A stretch of DNA of 64,000 nt from JAXMCI01 sp046349435 (GCA_046349435.1 JAXMCI010000040.1:6350-70349), one strand, 5' to 3'. Shown: positions 43,632-53,247, numbered from the stretch's first letter. The notes: a model not told the origin generated them from the letters alone. Made by a program: numbers and translations.

Positions 43632-44153
43632 TCAATCAGGTGGGGGAGAGCCCGGCGCCTTCGCCGCGTCCCTGACGAGCAGCTTGTAGTAGAGCAGCAC
43701 GTTGTCGTCCGGGCCGTTCCGTATCCGGTTCGCTACCTTGCCCCATGGCCAGAACGCGCCTCCCGACGTGTCCTCGATGCCCGGAATCCTCGCTCCATCG
43801 ATCGTGACCATGCCCCATGTTCCGCCGTGATGACGGCGGTAGACCTCGCCGACATAGCTGCCGAACATCTTCGCAAACGTCTGGACCGTCTCGTCGCCAG
43901 GCTTTTGCGCCGCGGTCACGTAGGAGTCGTGAAGGATGGCGAGCATCGCCTCGACCTTCGCGATGCTCCCCTCGCTCCAGTCCAGCTTCTCGCCGAAGTT
44001 CTGTCTCGCGACATCGACCGCGTCGAGCGCATAGGCCTCGGCGATCCTGCGAATATCCGGGTCCTCGGAAAACCCGCCCGCCATCGCCGCCCCCGCCAGC
44101 ATCGCCAGGATCGCCGTCAGGCAGGGTATGCGCCTGACGATCGACCTGTGCAT
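43632..44153 (-). CDS. Secreted protein of unknown function
   Basis: A 173-residue protein with signal peptide MHRSIVRRIPCLTAILAMLA then GAAMAGG. The mature part has MFGSYVGEVYRRHHGGTWGM followed by FWPWGKVANRIRNGPDDNVLLYYKLL. The GxxWG and FxPxxxxxxRI pattern resembles small proteins of the DUF3806 type, but I am not certain. No neighbour suggests a function; a 173-base gap separates it from the large oxidoreductase gene. Confidence 0.68.
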   Translation of the reverse strand: MHRSIVRRIPCLTAILAMLAGAAMAGGFSEDPDIRRIAEAYALDAVDVARQNFGEKLDWSEGSIAKVEAMLAILHDSYVTAAQKPGDETVQTFAKMFGSYVGEVYRRHHGGTWGMVTIDGARIPGIEDTSGGAFWPWGKVANRIRNGPDDNVLLYYKLLVRDAAKAPGSPPPD

Positions 44154-44326
44154 GGTTCCGCTCCCCGTCGGGCGCTGCCGTCATGACCCGATCGGCCACG
44201 GGCTGGGCAGCCGACCGGGGCCATGGCGTTCGCCCCGCAGCCATACTGGGCGACAGCCCTGGGTAAAGGCAAGCGTTGTCGTGACAACCCGAGGGCGTAG
44301 TGCCGCCGTGCCGTCCGACGCGGCGC

Positions 44327-47300
44327 CTACTCCGCCGCGCGGCGCTGGTCGAGCCGGGTCAGGCAGCGGTCGATCCAGGCGGCGGTCAGCTTCTCCTGCG
44401 CGCCGTTCTGGCCGAGCCGGCCGCGCAGCACCCGGAAATCGACGTTGTCGAGCGGCTGGTCCTGGTTGAAGCAGGAGAAGACCACCGTCTCGACGCCGGT
44501 GACCGGGTCGCGGTGGGTCTGCAGGCACTGGGCGCAGACCTCCTTCATCATGCACTGCATCGGCGAGTTGATCGAGCCGACGGCATGGTGCTGCGGCTTC
44601 AGCCATTGCGCCAGCACGCCGTGCCGGGCGGCGCCCACCGCCGCCATCATGCCGTCCGAGCCGATCGCGATGATGCGGTCGACCTCGGCGAGGTCGATCG
44701 GGTGCGGCCCGAGCCGGCCCTCCTGGTAGGCGACCATCGCCTCGACGATGTTGCCGACGAAGCTGCTGTCCTGCGGCCGGCCAGGGGCGAAGCCCGGCGC
44801 CTCGTCGCTGGCCCAGACCACGACGTCGGCCGCGGCCTCGATCTCCGGCACCTTGTAGCGGTCCTGCAGCCGCTTGTAGCCGGCGAAGTAGAGCACCTTC
44901 GAGCCGGCGGCGCGCAGCGCCCGGCCGATCGAGAACAGCACGGCGTTGCCGAGCCCGCCGCCGGCCAGCAGCACGGTCTCCCCCGCCGGCGTCTCGGTCG
45001 GGCTGCCGGTCGGACCCATCAGGATCACCGGCTCGCCCGGCCGCAGCAGGACGCAGAGGTCGGAGGAGCCGCCCATCTCCAGCACGATGGTGCCGACCAG
45101 CCCACGCTCCAGGTCGGTCCAGGCGCCGGTCAGCGCCAGGCCCTCCATGGCGAGCCGGGTGCCGTCGATGCGCGGCGCCAGCGTCTCGAAGTTCTGCAGC
45201 CGGTAGAACTCGCCGGGCTGGAAGGCGGCCGCGGCCAGCGGCGCGCGCACCACCACCTCGACGATGGTCGGGGTCAGCCGGTTGACGGCGTGCACGGTCG
45301 GCCGCAGCAGGTCGTTGAAGCGGGCGAGGAAGGCGGCCGCCGGCTCGGCCGAGGCCGGGGCCGGCAGGCGGGCCAGCATGCGCGAGAGCACCGGCCAGCC
45401 CTGCTTGGCGCTGCCCATCGCCTTGACGACGTTGCCGGCGAAGGAGGGGTGCAGGTCGCCGAAGAAGCTGACCGCCCGGCCGTCGCCGCGGATGCTCTGA
45501 AGCACCCGCACCGCGGACGGCTTGGCGAGCTTCTCGGGGGCGGCCGGGTTGCCGTCCTCGTCGACGGCGCGGAAATACTGGCCGTCGAGCAGCACATGCT
45601 CGGGGTCCTCGCGGGCCAGCACGGTGTTGGGCCGCGTGCCGGCGGCGACCAGCACGGCGCGGGCCGGCAGGGTGACCGCGGTGCGGTCGGCATGCTCCAG
45701 CCGGATGGCGGCGGCATGGCCGACGCCGTCGACCTCGATCGCCACCGGGGTCAGGTTCTCGGCGAAGCGGATGCCCTCCTGCAGCGCCTTCTCGACCTCC
45801 TCGTGGTTGAGCGTGTAGCTCGGCGCGTCGATCAGCCGGCGGCGATAGGCGATGGTGACGCCGCCCCAGCCGTCGAGCAGCTGCTGCAGCCGGGGCGCGC
45901 GGCCCTCGCGGGACGCCGCCTGGCGCTCGGCGCGGATGGCGCGGCCATGGGCGAGGAACTCCTCGGCGATGGCCGCCTCGGCCGGGCTCCAGCGCCGGCG
46001 CAGCGCCGCCTCGCCCTGCTCGGCGGCCAGCGTCTCGAAGCGGGCGAGGAACTTCTCGACCTGCACGGGATAGTAGGCCATCGCCTCGGTGGCGGTGTCG
46101 ATCGCGGTCAGCCCGCCGCCGATCACCACGGCCGGCAGGCGGAGCTGCAGGTTGGCCACCGACTCGGCCTTGGCGGCGCCGGTGAGCTGGAGGGCCATCA
46201 GGAAGTCGGACGCCATGCGCACGCCCGGCGCCAGCGCGTTGGGCAGCGACAGGAAGGTCGGCTTGCCCGCGCCGAGCGCCAGCGCGACATGGTCGAAGCC
46301 CTGGGCGAAGGCCTGCTCCAGGGTCAGCGTGCCGCCGAGCCGGACGCCGCCGAACATGGCGAAGGCGGCGCGGCGCTCGAGCAGCAGCCGGATCATCTTG
46401 AGGAAGTTCTTGTCCCAGCGCACGGTGATGCCGTACTCGGCGACGCCGCCGAAGCCCGCCATCACCCGGTCGTCGAGGCCCTCGCGCAGCGCCTCGACGT
46501 CGCGGATGGCGCGGAACGGCACCCGCTCGCCGGTCGGCGTGACGCCGGAGAGCTCGGCCGGCAGCGGCTCGATCTTGAGGCCGTCGACCGCGACCACGGC
46601 GTGGCCGTCATTGAGCAGGTAGTGGGCGAGCGTGAAGCCGGCCGGGCCGAGCCCGACCACCAGCACCTTGCGGCCGCTCTCCGGCAGCGGCAGCGGCCGC
46701 CGCAGGTTGAGCGGGTTCCAGCGGGTCAGGAGGCCGTAGATCTCGAAGCCCCAGGGCAGCGCCAGCACGTCCTTGAGGGTGCGCGTCTCGGCCTGCGGGA
46801 TGTCGACCGGCTCCTGCTTCTGGTAGATGCAGGACTTCATGCAGTCGTTGCAGATGCGGTGGCCGGTGCCCGCCGCCATCGGGTTGTCGACGGCGATCAT
46901 GGCGAGCGCGCCAACCGGCACCGCCTCGGCCTTCAGCTTGTGGAACTCGGAGATTTTCTCCTCGAGCGGGCAGCCGGCGAGCGTCACCCCGAACGGGCTC
47001 TTGCGGAAGCGCCCGTCCTTCTCCTTGAGGCCCTTGGAGCAGGAATCCTTGCCCTGCTCGTGGCACCAGATGCAGTAGTTCGCCTGGTCGAGGGCGCCGT
47101 TGAGGTCGGTGCCGGGATCGGTCAGGCCGAAGCCCTCGCGGTGCCGGCGATGATCGAGCGGCAGCTCGACCGCCCTGGTGCCGTGCAGCGCGACGGCGAC
47201 CGCCGCCGGCACCAGGTTCATCGGGTCGACCTTGCGCGGCGCCTTGAACAGCACGCCGGCGGCGTGATGGTGGCGCCCGGCCTCGGTCAGGAGCGCCCAG

Positions 47301-47803
47301 GCGGCGTAGCGGGCGGCCAGCGCGAGGTCCTCGCCATGCGCCGCCTCGTCGTCCATCCAGCCCATCACCGCGCGGGCGAAGGCGAGCTCGGAGAAGGGCG
47401 CGCCGAAGCGCAGCGACAGCGCGGCCGCCAGCGCCTCGGGATCGAAGGTCTCGGCCTCCTCCGGCCGGTGGGCGCGGGCGGCGCGGCGCTGCACGAAGAG
47501 CCGCTTGCAGGCATAGAGCGGCGCCAGCTCGCTGTGCCGCCCCGCCAGCTCGGCGATCTCGCGCTCGATGCCGAACAGGCGGCCGACGAACGCCTCGAGA
47601 TGCGGGGCGACGGCGAGCAGCAGCTCGGATTCCGCCTTGGCGGGCAGCGCGGCGGGATCGGCCCGGCCGGCCAGCAGCGCCGCCTTCAGGGACGCATCGG
47701 CGCCCTCGAGCTCGGCGAGGAACAGCGCGTCGAGCCGGGCGAGGCCGTCGGCGCGATAGAGGTCGGCGAGGTCGAGGCCGTGGGCGAGATGCAGGTCTGT
47801 CAT
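44327..47803 (-). CDS. Large FAD/NAD(P)/iron-sulfur oxidoreductase (GltD-like core with ferredoxin-reductase C-terminal part)
   Basis: 1158 residues, no frame break. The N-terminal ~230 residues are helical and unrecognised. A cysteine-rich segment follows (NYCIWCHEQGKDSCSKG, AGCPLEEKISEFHKL, ICNDCMKSCIYQKQ), like the double [4Fe-4S] region of GltD proteins. The FAD motif VVGLGPAGFTLAHYLLNDGH begins at Gly384; GGGLTAIDTATEA is the second nucleotide site. Residues ~840-1110 (FQPGEFYRLQNFE, PVILMGPTGSPTETP, VLLAGGGLGNAVLFSIGRAL, MMKEVCAQCLQTHRDPVTG) resemble a PyrK-type ferredoxin-reductase module with its cysteines. It probably shuttles electrons between NAD(P)H and another carrier. It is monocistronic. 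Confidence 0.82.
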   Translation of the reverse strand: MTDLHLAHGLDLADLYRADGLARLDALFLAELEGADASLKAALLAGRADPAALPAKAESELLLAVAPHLEAFVGRLFGIEREIAELAGRHSELAPLYACKRLFVQRRAARAHRPEEAETFDPEALAAALSLRFGAPFSELAFARAVMGWMDDEAAHGEDLALAARYAAWALLTEAGRHHHAAGVLFKAPRKVDPMNLVPAAVAVALHGTRAVELPLDHRRHREGFGLTDPGTDLNGALDQANYCIWCHEQGKDSCSKGLKEKDGRFRKSPFGVTLAGCPLEEKISEFHKLKAEAVPVGALAMIAVDNPMAAGTGHRICNDCMKSCIYQKQEPVDIPQAETRTLKDVLALPWGFEIYGLLTRWNPLNLRRPLPLPESGRKVLVVGLGPAGFTLAHYLLNDGHAVVAVDGLKIEPLPAELSGVTPTGERVPFRAIRDVEALREGLDDRVMAGFGGVAEYGITVRWDKNFLKMIRLLLERRAAFAMFGGVRLGGTLTLEQAFAQGFDHVALALGAGKPTFLSLPNALAPGVRMASDFLMALQLTGAAKAESVANLQLRLPAVVIGGGLTAIDTATEAMAYYPVQVEKFLARFETLAAEQGEAALRRRWSPAEAAIAEEFLAHGRAIRAERQAASREGRAPRLQQLLDGWGGVTIAYRRRLIDAPSYTLNHEEVEKALQEGIRFAENLTPVAIEVDGVGHAAAIRLEHADRTAVTLPARAVLVAAGTRPNTVLAREDPEHVLLDGQYFRAVDEDGNPAAPEKLAKPSAVRVLQSIRGDGRAVSFFGDLHPSFAGNVVKAMGSAKQGWPVLSRMLARLPAPASAEPAAAFLARFNDLLRPTVHAVNRLTPTIVEVVVRAPLAAAAFQPGEFYRLQNFETLAPRIDGTRLAMEGLALTGAWTDLERGLVGTIVLEMGGSSDLCVLLRPGEPVILMGPTGSPTETPAGETVLLAGGGLGNAVLFSIGRALRAAGSKVLYFAGYKRLQDRYKVPEIEAAADVVVWASDEAPGFAPGRPQDSSFVGNIVEAMVAYQEGRLGPHPIDLAEVDRIIAIGSDGMMAAVGAARHGVLAQWLKPQHHAVGSINSPMQCMMKEVCAQCLQTHRDPVTGVETVVFSCFNQDQPLDNVDFRVLRGRLGQNGAQEKLTAAWIDRCLTRLDQRRAAE

Positions 47804-48006
47804 GGTCCGGAGCCGGTTCTTCGCACTGCAGCAACCGGCCTGACTGATATGGCGGCGGGCCGCAATCGGGACAACCGGCAGGCTCTAGCCGAATCCCGGC
47901 AAAGGCTCAAGCGAAAGCCTCTCGCAGGTGCGGCATGGCCGGTCTGCGCGGGACGGGGGAAAGGCGACGGCCGGGATTCCGGCGCAGCCGTGACATTGAC
48001 GGTCGC

Positions 48007-48034
48007 GAATTCCGGTAGCAACCTGCCGGAATTC
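48007..48034. promoter_or_regulatory. Inverted repeat upstream of the HdeD-family gene
   Basis: GAATTCCGG-(10)-CCGGAATTC, perfect nine-base arms, 74 bases before the HdeD-family start. A TTGACG lies just before it at 47996. It could be an operator or a small hairpin. The rest of the 47804-48107 gap shows no gene. Confidence 0.45.
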
Positions 48035-48107
48035 GGCGGGGCGTTGCCGCGGGATGCGTGCGAGCGGGGGGCTCCGCCGCGCCGACGACCGGGAGGCAGG
48101 GACGACA

Positions 48108-48653
48108 ATGACAGCAGAATTCGCCGGATCGACCGCCGGGCGCACGCAGCCGATGTGGCTCTGCCTGCTGCTCGGCCTGGTGTTCATCGTGGTCGGGATC
48201 GTCGTTCTCGGCGACGTCGTGGGGGCGACGCTGCTCAGCGCCATGCTGATCGGCCTCTGCGCCATCGCCGGCGGCCTGTTCGAGCTGCTTCACGCCTTCT
48301 GGACGAAGGGATGGGGCGGGCTCGTCGTCCACATCCTGCTCGGGCTGCTCTACGTCGCCGGCGGCATCGTCCTGGTCAGCCAGCCGGCATCCGGCGCGGC
48401 CTTCCTGACCTGGGTGCTGGGCGTCGTCATCCTGACCTCGGGCATCGTCCGCACGGTGATCGGCTTCCGCCGCCTGGCGGAATTCGGCTGGCTGCTGCTG
48501 GTCTCCGGGATCTTCGGGATCGTCGCCGGCCTCGTCATCCTCTCGGGATGGCCGGTGACCGGGCTCTGGGTGATCGGCTTCCTGATCGGCGTCGATCTCG
48601 TGCTGCACGGCGTCGGCTGGCTGGCGCTGGCGCTGCGGCCGGCGGCCGCGTAG
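48108..48653 (+). CDS. HdeD-family membrane protein
   Basis: A 181-residue protein with six hydrophobic segments (DUF308/HdeD). LCLLLGLVFIVVGIVVLGDV, GGLFELLHAFWTKGWGGLVVH, and GLLYVAGGIVLVSQPASGAA are typical. In E. coli HdeD supports acid resistance; in alphaproteobacteria the role is undefined. GGGAGGCAGGGACGACA before the ATG at 48108 decides the start. Confidence 0.88.
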   Translation: MTAEFAGSTAGRTQPMWLCLLLGLVFIVVGIVVLGDVVGATLLSAMLIGLCAIAGGLFELLHAFWTKGWGGLVVHILLGLLYVAGGIVLVSQPASGAAFLTWVLGVVILTSGIVRTVIGFRRLAEFGWLLLVSGIFGIVAGLVILSGWPVTGLWVIGFLIGVDLVLHGVGWLALALRPAAA

Positions 48654-48681
48654 CCGCCGCGTAGCGCCGCAGCCGCCCCCC

Positions 48682-51233
48682 TCACAGCAGCGGGTCGACC
48701 GGCTCGCTCTCCAGCGCCAGCACGGCCAGCACGCACTCATGGACCCGGCGCAGCGGCTCGCGCCGGACGAAGCGCTCGAGCCCCTCCAGACCGAGGGCGA
48801 GCTCGCGCAGCGCCAGGCCGCGCTTGGCCCCGAGGCTGCGCCGGCGCAGCCGCTCGAGATGCTCCGGCAGCGTGTAGTCCGGGCCGTAGATGATGCGCAG
48901 ATACTCCCGGCCGCGGCACTTCACGGCGGGCTGCAGCAGGCCCTTGCGGCCGCGCGCCAGGAAGTCGAGCGGCTTGACCACCATGCCCTCGCCGCCGGCC
49001 GCGGTCAGCGCCTCCCACCAGGCGGTGGCAGAAGCGACCGCGCCGGGATCGCCGAGATCGACCAGCCGGTGCGGCGTGGCGAGCAGCAGCGCCGGATCGG
49101 CCGCGGCCAGGGCGGCGAGCTGCGCGAGATGCCAGTCATGCGGCCGGTCGGCATGGACGGCGCCCTCGCTGGCCAGCAGGTGGAAGGGGGCCAGCCGCAG
49201 GTCGGCGATGCCGTCGACCGGCCGGGCATAGCCCCGCCAGGCGCGGTCATAGGCGGCTGCGTTGTCCGCCCGCAGCGCCAGCCGGGCGGGAAGATCGCCC
49301 ATCGCCACGCCGCGGGCCGCCGCCGCATCCGCCAGCCCGACCGCCGCGGCGGTGGCGGCGACCGCGGCCTCGCCGACCGGGCGATACTGCGCGTCGATCA
49401 GCCCCTGGGCCTTGGCGGACCAGGGCATCAGCTCGGCGTCGAGCACCAGCCAGTCGCTGTCGAGCGTCGCCCACAAGCCGCTCGCCTCGGCCGCGGCGGC
49501 GACGCGGGCGATCAGCCCCGCCTCGAGCGCGTCCTCGGCGAAGAAGGGCCGGCCGGTGCGGCTGTGGACGATCCCGGCCTTGCCGTCCTCGACCCCGAAG
49601 CGCCGGCGGGCCGCGGCGGCGTCGCGCGCCACCACCAGCACGGCACGGCTGCCCATGTGCTTCTCCTCGGCTACCACCCGCGCGACGCCGGCCGCGGCGA
49701 AGTAGCCGAAGGCCTCGTCGGGATGCTCGAGCAGGCCGGGCCGGGCGGTCGTCTCAGGCGGCGACATGGTGGGCGGCAGGTAGACGAGCCAGCGCGGGTC
49801 GATGGCGAAGCGGCCCATCGCCTCGAGCGCGGCGGCGGCGTTCTCCGCCTCGATGCGCACGGTGCCGAGCAGCCGCGTCGAGACCGTCCGCTTGCCCTCG
49901 AACTCGGCGATGTCGAGCATCGCGTCGGCCACCTGCTGGCCGCTGCCGCCGGCCTCCGCCGCCCCCAGGGCCGGGCCGGCGCCATGTAGATGCGCGCCGC
50001 TGCGACCTCGACCAGCGCGCGCTCGGGATAGCGCAGCGCGGTCAGCTTGCCGCCGAAGACGCAGCCGGTGTCGATGCAGATGGTGTTGTTGACCCACTCC
50101 GCCGCCGGCGTCGGGGTGTGGCCGTAGACGACCATCGCGCGGCCGCGATAGGCGGCCGCCCAGTCGAGCCGCACCGGCAGGCCGAAATCGTCGATCTCCC
50201 CGGTGGTCTCGCCATAGAGCGCGAAGGCGCGCACCGCGCCCGAGCCGCGGCCCTGCATCTCCTCCTTCATGCCGGCATGGGCGACCACCAGCCGGCCCTC
50301 GTCGAGCCAGAGGTGGCTGGTGAGCCCGTCGAGGAAGCGGCTCGCCTGGGCGCAGAGGGCGCCGCGCTCGTCCTCGGGCAGGGCCTCGAGCTGGGCCAGC
50401 GTCTCGGCGAGGCCATGCGCCACCTTGACCTCCTTGCCGGCCAGCTTGCGCACCAGCTTGAGGTCGTGGTTGCCGGGCACGGCGAGCGCGCTGCCCGCCG
50501 CCGCCATCGCCATTACCAGCCGCAGCACGCCAGGGGAGTCGGGCCCGCGATCGACCAGGTCGCCGAGGAAGATCGCGCGCCGGCCCTCGGGGTGGACGGG
50601 CGTCCCGTCCGCGCCCGCGGCGTAGCCGAGCCGGTCGAGCAGCGCCTCGAGCTCGGCGCGGCAGCCATGGACGTCGCCGATGATGTCGAACGGCCCGCGC
50701 TCGCCGCGGCGGTCGCACCAGAGCGGCTCGCGCACGACCGTGGCGGCGTCGACCGCCTCGACCCCGCGCAGGATGTCGACGCGGCGGAAGCCCTCGCGCT
50801 GCAGGCCGCGCAGCGAGCCGCGCAGGCGGCGCACCTGGTCGCCGACCACCCGGGCGGCGATGCGGCGGTCGGGCCGCGCCCGGTTGCGCGCCAGGCAGAC
50901 CTCCTCGGGCAGGTCGAAGACGATCGCCGTCGGCAGCGCGTGATGGCGGCGCGCCAGCTCGACCAGCCTGCGGCGATCCTCGGCGCGCACGCTGGTCGCG
51001 TCGATCACCGTCAGGCGGCGCCGCGCCAGACGCTTCGCCGCGATCGCCTCGACCAGGGCGAAGGCGTCGGCGGTGGCGCTCTGGTCGGTCTCGTCGTCGC
51101 TGACCAGCGCGCGGCAGCGATCGGAGGAGACGATCTCGGTCGGCAGGAAATGGCGCGCCGCGAAGGTCGACTTGCCCGAGCCGGTGGCGCCGACCAGCAC
51201 GACCAGCGAGAAGTCGGGGACGGTCAGCTGCAT
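48682..51233 (-). pseudogene. pnkp: Polynucleotide kinase-phosphatase (Pnkp), frameshifted before the ligase domain
   Basis: RNA end-healing and sealing enzyme. The 5' part (from ATG 51233) encodes the kinase, with GATGSGKST (Lys21), and the metallophosphatase with IIGDVHGC (Gly186), LGDLVDRGPDS and AVPGNHDLK. The 3' part (to TGA at 48682) encodes the ligase, with nucleophile motif EEKHMGSR, GMVVKPLDF and QPAVKCRGREYLRI. The parts are in different frames: around 49965-49990 the reading passes from IYMAPARP to LGAAEAGGSGQQVADAML only with a -1 shift at CCCTGGGGG. The reading otherwise is intact across ~850 codons, so this is a very recent mutation, a sequencing error in a GC run, or a recoding site. 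Its start overlaps the Hen1 end by ten bases. Confidence 0.88.
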
Positions 51234-52582
51234 GTGAAGAGCCCCATCTGGGTCGGCGGCCCGAGCTCGGGGTCGGCCTCGCCGATGCCCTCGAAGGCGA
51301 CCGCGTAGCCGAACTGCGCGGCGACCCGCCCGGCCCAGGCGCGGAACTGGTCGCGCGTCCATTCGAAGCGGTGGTCCTCGTGGCGCAGCCCGCCGGCGGC
51401 GAGATCGGGGTAGCGCGCATTGTGCTCGGCATTGGGCGTGGTCAGTACCACCACCCGCGGGCGCGCCACGCCGAAGACGGCGTCGGCGAGCGCGCCGAGC
51501 CGGGCCGGGTCGACATGCTCGACGACCTCGACCAGCGCGGCGGCGTCGAAGCCGGCCAGCCGGCGGTCGCGATAGGTGAGCGCGCCATGGCGCAGCTCGA
51601 TGCGCCGGCGCTGCGCCTCGCTCATCTCCCCGAGATGCAGCCGGTCGGCGGCGATCGCCAGCTCGCGGCTGGCGATGTCGACGCCGACGATGCGCTCGAA
51701 CTGCCGGTCGCGCAGCAGCAGGGCCAGCAGCCTGCCGCTGCCGCAGCGGAGATCGAGCACCGAGCGGGCGCCCGACGCCTTGAGCGCGGCGGCGACGCGC
51801 TCCAGCCGCTCGTCGTTGAGCCGGCGGGCCGGCGCTCCGGCGGGCTCCGCCGCACCTTCCGGCTCGGCCGGCGCTTCCTCGGCAACCTCGAGCCGCGCCA
51901 GCGCCGCCCGGGCCAGCCGGCCCTGGTGCTTGAGATAGCGCCGCGCGATCAGCTCGCGCGCGGGATGCCGCGGCAGCCAGCCCTCGCCGTGGCGCAGCAG
52001 CTTCTCGATCTCGTCCTCGCCGACCCAGTAGTGCTTCTCGTCGTCGAGCACCGGGATCAGCACGTAGAGATGGGTGAGCAGCCGCGAGAGGACCGTCTCG
52101 GCCGCCAGCGTCACGTCCCAATATGCGCCGTCGCCGATGCGCGTCGCCTCGAGGGCGTAGCCGAGCGGCTCGAACAGGGCCTGCGCCAGCGCCAGGCCGC
52201 CGCGGCAGCGCAGCGGCATCAGCCGGGCCCGCAGCGGGATCGCCGCCTCGGCCAGCCCCGGCCGCTGCTCGCAGTTGCCCGCCAGCGCCGTGCCGTAGGC
52301 CCGGCGCAGCGCGACGCTGAGCAGCGAGGAGGCGGCGTAGGGCCGGTCGTTGACGTACTGGTCGAGCATGCCGCCGGCCCCGCCCGGCCGCCCGCGCACC
52401 AGCGCCACCGGGTCGACGTCGAGCAGCAGCGCCGCCGTGCAACGAGCGGCGTCGGCCTCGGGATAGAAGACGTGCGCCGCCCCGAAGGGCAGCTCGACCG
52501 ACTGGTGCCGCTGGGGATGCTTGTGCAGCAGGAAGCCCAGGTCGGTCGCCGGCTGGTGGGTGGTGGTCAGGGTGAGAAGCAT
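51224..52582 (-). CDS. hen1: 3'-terminal RNA ribose 2'-O-methyltransferase Hen1
   Basis: A 452-residue partner of Pnkp. It methylates the 2'-OH at a broken RNA 3' end so the repaired junction resists re-cleavage. The N-terminal half (LTLTTTHQPATDLGFLLHKH then PQRHQSVELPFGAAHVFYP) is the Hen1-specific ligase-activating domain. The C-terminal methyltransferase has the SAM site VLDLRCGSGRLLALLL and the metal ligands in LVEVVEHVD and the later RHEDHRFEW. No defect is visible. Without an intact ligase its function would be incomplete. Confidence 0.95.
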   Translation of the reverse strand: MLLTLTTTHQPATDLGFLLHKHPQRHQSVELPFGAAHVFYPEADAARCTAALLLDVDPVALVRGRPGGAGGMLDQYVNDRPYAASSLLSVALRRAYGTALAGNCEQRPGLAEAAIPLRARLMPLRCRGGLALAQALFEPLGYALEATRIGDGAYWDVTLAAETVLSRLLTHLYVLIPVLDDEKHYWVGEDEIEKLLRHGEGWLPRHPARELIARRYLKHQGRLARAALARLEVAEEAPAEPEGAAEPAGAPARRLNDERLERVAAALKASGARSVLDLRCGSGRLLALLLRDRQFERIVGVDIASRELAIAADRLHLGEMSEAQRRRIELRHGALTYRDRRLAGFDAAALVEVVEHVDPARLGALADAVFGVARPRVVVLTTPNAEHNARYPDLAAGGLRHEDHRFEWTRDQFRAWAGRVAAQFGYAVAFEGIGEADPELGPPTQMGLFTCS

Positions 52583-52604
52583 GGGTGCGTTCCGATGGCC
52601 GCTT

Positions 52605-52988
52605 TCACTTGATGGCCGCCAGCTCGGCGAGCCGGCGCTGCAGGTAGGCGAAGGTGCGGGGGCAGCGGTTCGGCATGTCGGACATGCCCGTGCCCAGCCC
52701 GTCGAGCGGCAGCACGACGGGACCGCCCTGGCCCAGCCGCGTCACGACCGGCGCCAGATCCTCGTCCAGGCTGGCGCAGTTCGCCGCGTAGTCCGCGTCC
52801 GACCAGTACGCCGCGTCCTCGCGGCTCGGCCGCTTCTTCGTGCGAACCCCGATCGCGTTCGGCTCGCCCCGCATCTCGCCCGCCTGCCCACCCTGGCCGC
52901 GGCGCTCGTCATTGTCGCCGAAGGCGTAGAGCACGCTCGGGTTGGCGCGCAGGTCCTCACGCAGGATGCGCTTCTGGTAGATGATCAT
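52605..52988 (-). CDS. DUF7831-type conserved protein
   Basis: A 127-residue soluble protein. MIIYQKRILREDLRANPSVL followed by YAFGDNDERRGQGGQAGEMR then GEPNAIGVRTKK is a strongly patterned motif (GDN-x-R-x-G-x-GGQA-x3-RGE-x-NA-x-G) found in a conserved family of unknown function. Its start overlaps the end of the reconstructed SEC-C gene (TGATG-like), and Hen1 follows after 22 bases, placing it in the RNA-repair operon. A nucleotide-binding role is a guess. Confidence 0.75.
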   Translation of the reverse strand: MIIYQKRILREDLRANPSVLYAFGDNDERRGQGGQAGEMRGEPNAIGVRTKKRPSREDAAYWSDADYAANCASLDEDLAPVVTRLGQGGPVVLPLDGLGTGMSDMPNRCPRTFAYLQRRLAELAAIK

Positions 52989-53247
52989 CGCAGGTGATTC
53001 CCCGAAAGGCGGGCGATCAACGCCGGTAGTGCTGGCGGTCGACGAAACCGGTCCGAGGTCAGGCAGCAGGCCTTGAAACCGGCGGCCGGAGCCGCAGGGG
53101 CAGGGGTCGCGGCGCCCGAGCTTCTCGATCAGCTCCTTGTCGCCGTGGACAATCCGCAGGCCGCGCTTGACCTGCCGCTCGGAGTGGAAAGCCCCTCCGG
53201 CGCTTGCTCATCGGCTCGAGGCCGAGCTCGTCGTGATTGCGTGACAT
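52985..53247 (-). pseudogene. SEC-C motif protein, broken by two one-base insertions
   Basis: Starts at ATG 53247 behind a strong GAGGAGGG site (MSRNHDELGLEPMSKRRRG). Joining three frames gives a sensible small protein: GFHSERQVKRGLRIVHGDKE in the second frame, then LIEKLGRRDPCPCGSGRR, then FKACCLTSDRF in the third, completing the zinc-binding SEC-C motif CxCGSGxxxxxCC. The breaks fall at GGCTTTCCACTCC and CGCCGGTTTCAAG, each explained by one extra base. The third frame stops at TGA 52987-52985, overlapping the next gene's ATG, as neighbours in this operon do. That overlap supports the reconstruction. Confidence 0.65.

Noticed and set aside
44300..48664. A 1454-codon open frame on the plus strand
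   Set aside because: Antisense to the well-supported 1158-residue oxidoreductase; only repetitive Ala/Gly/Arg/His sequence. Its end segment reads through the HdeD gene in another frame.
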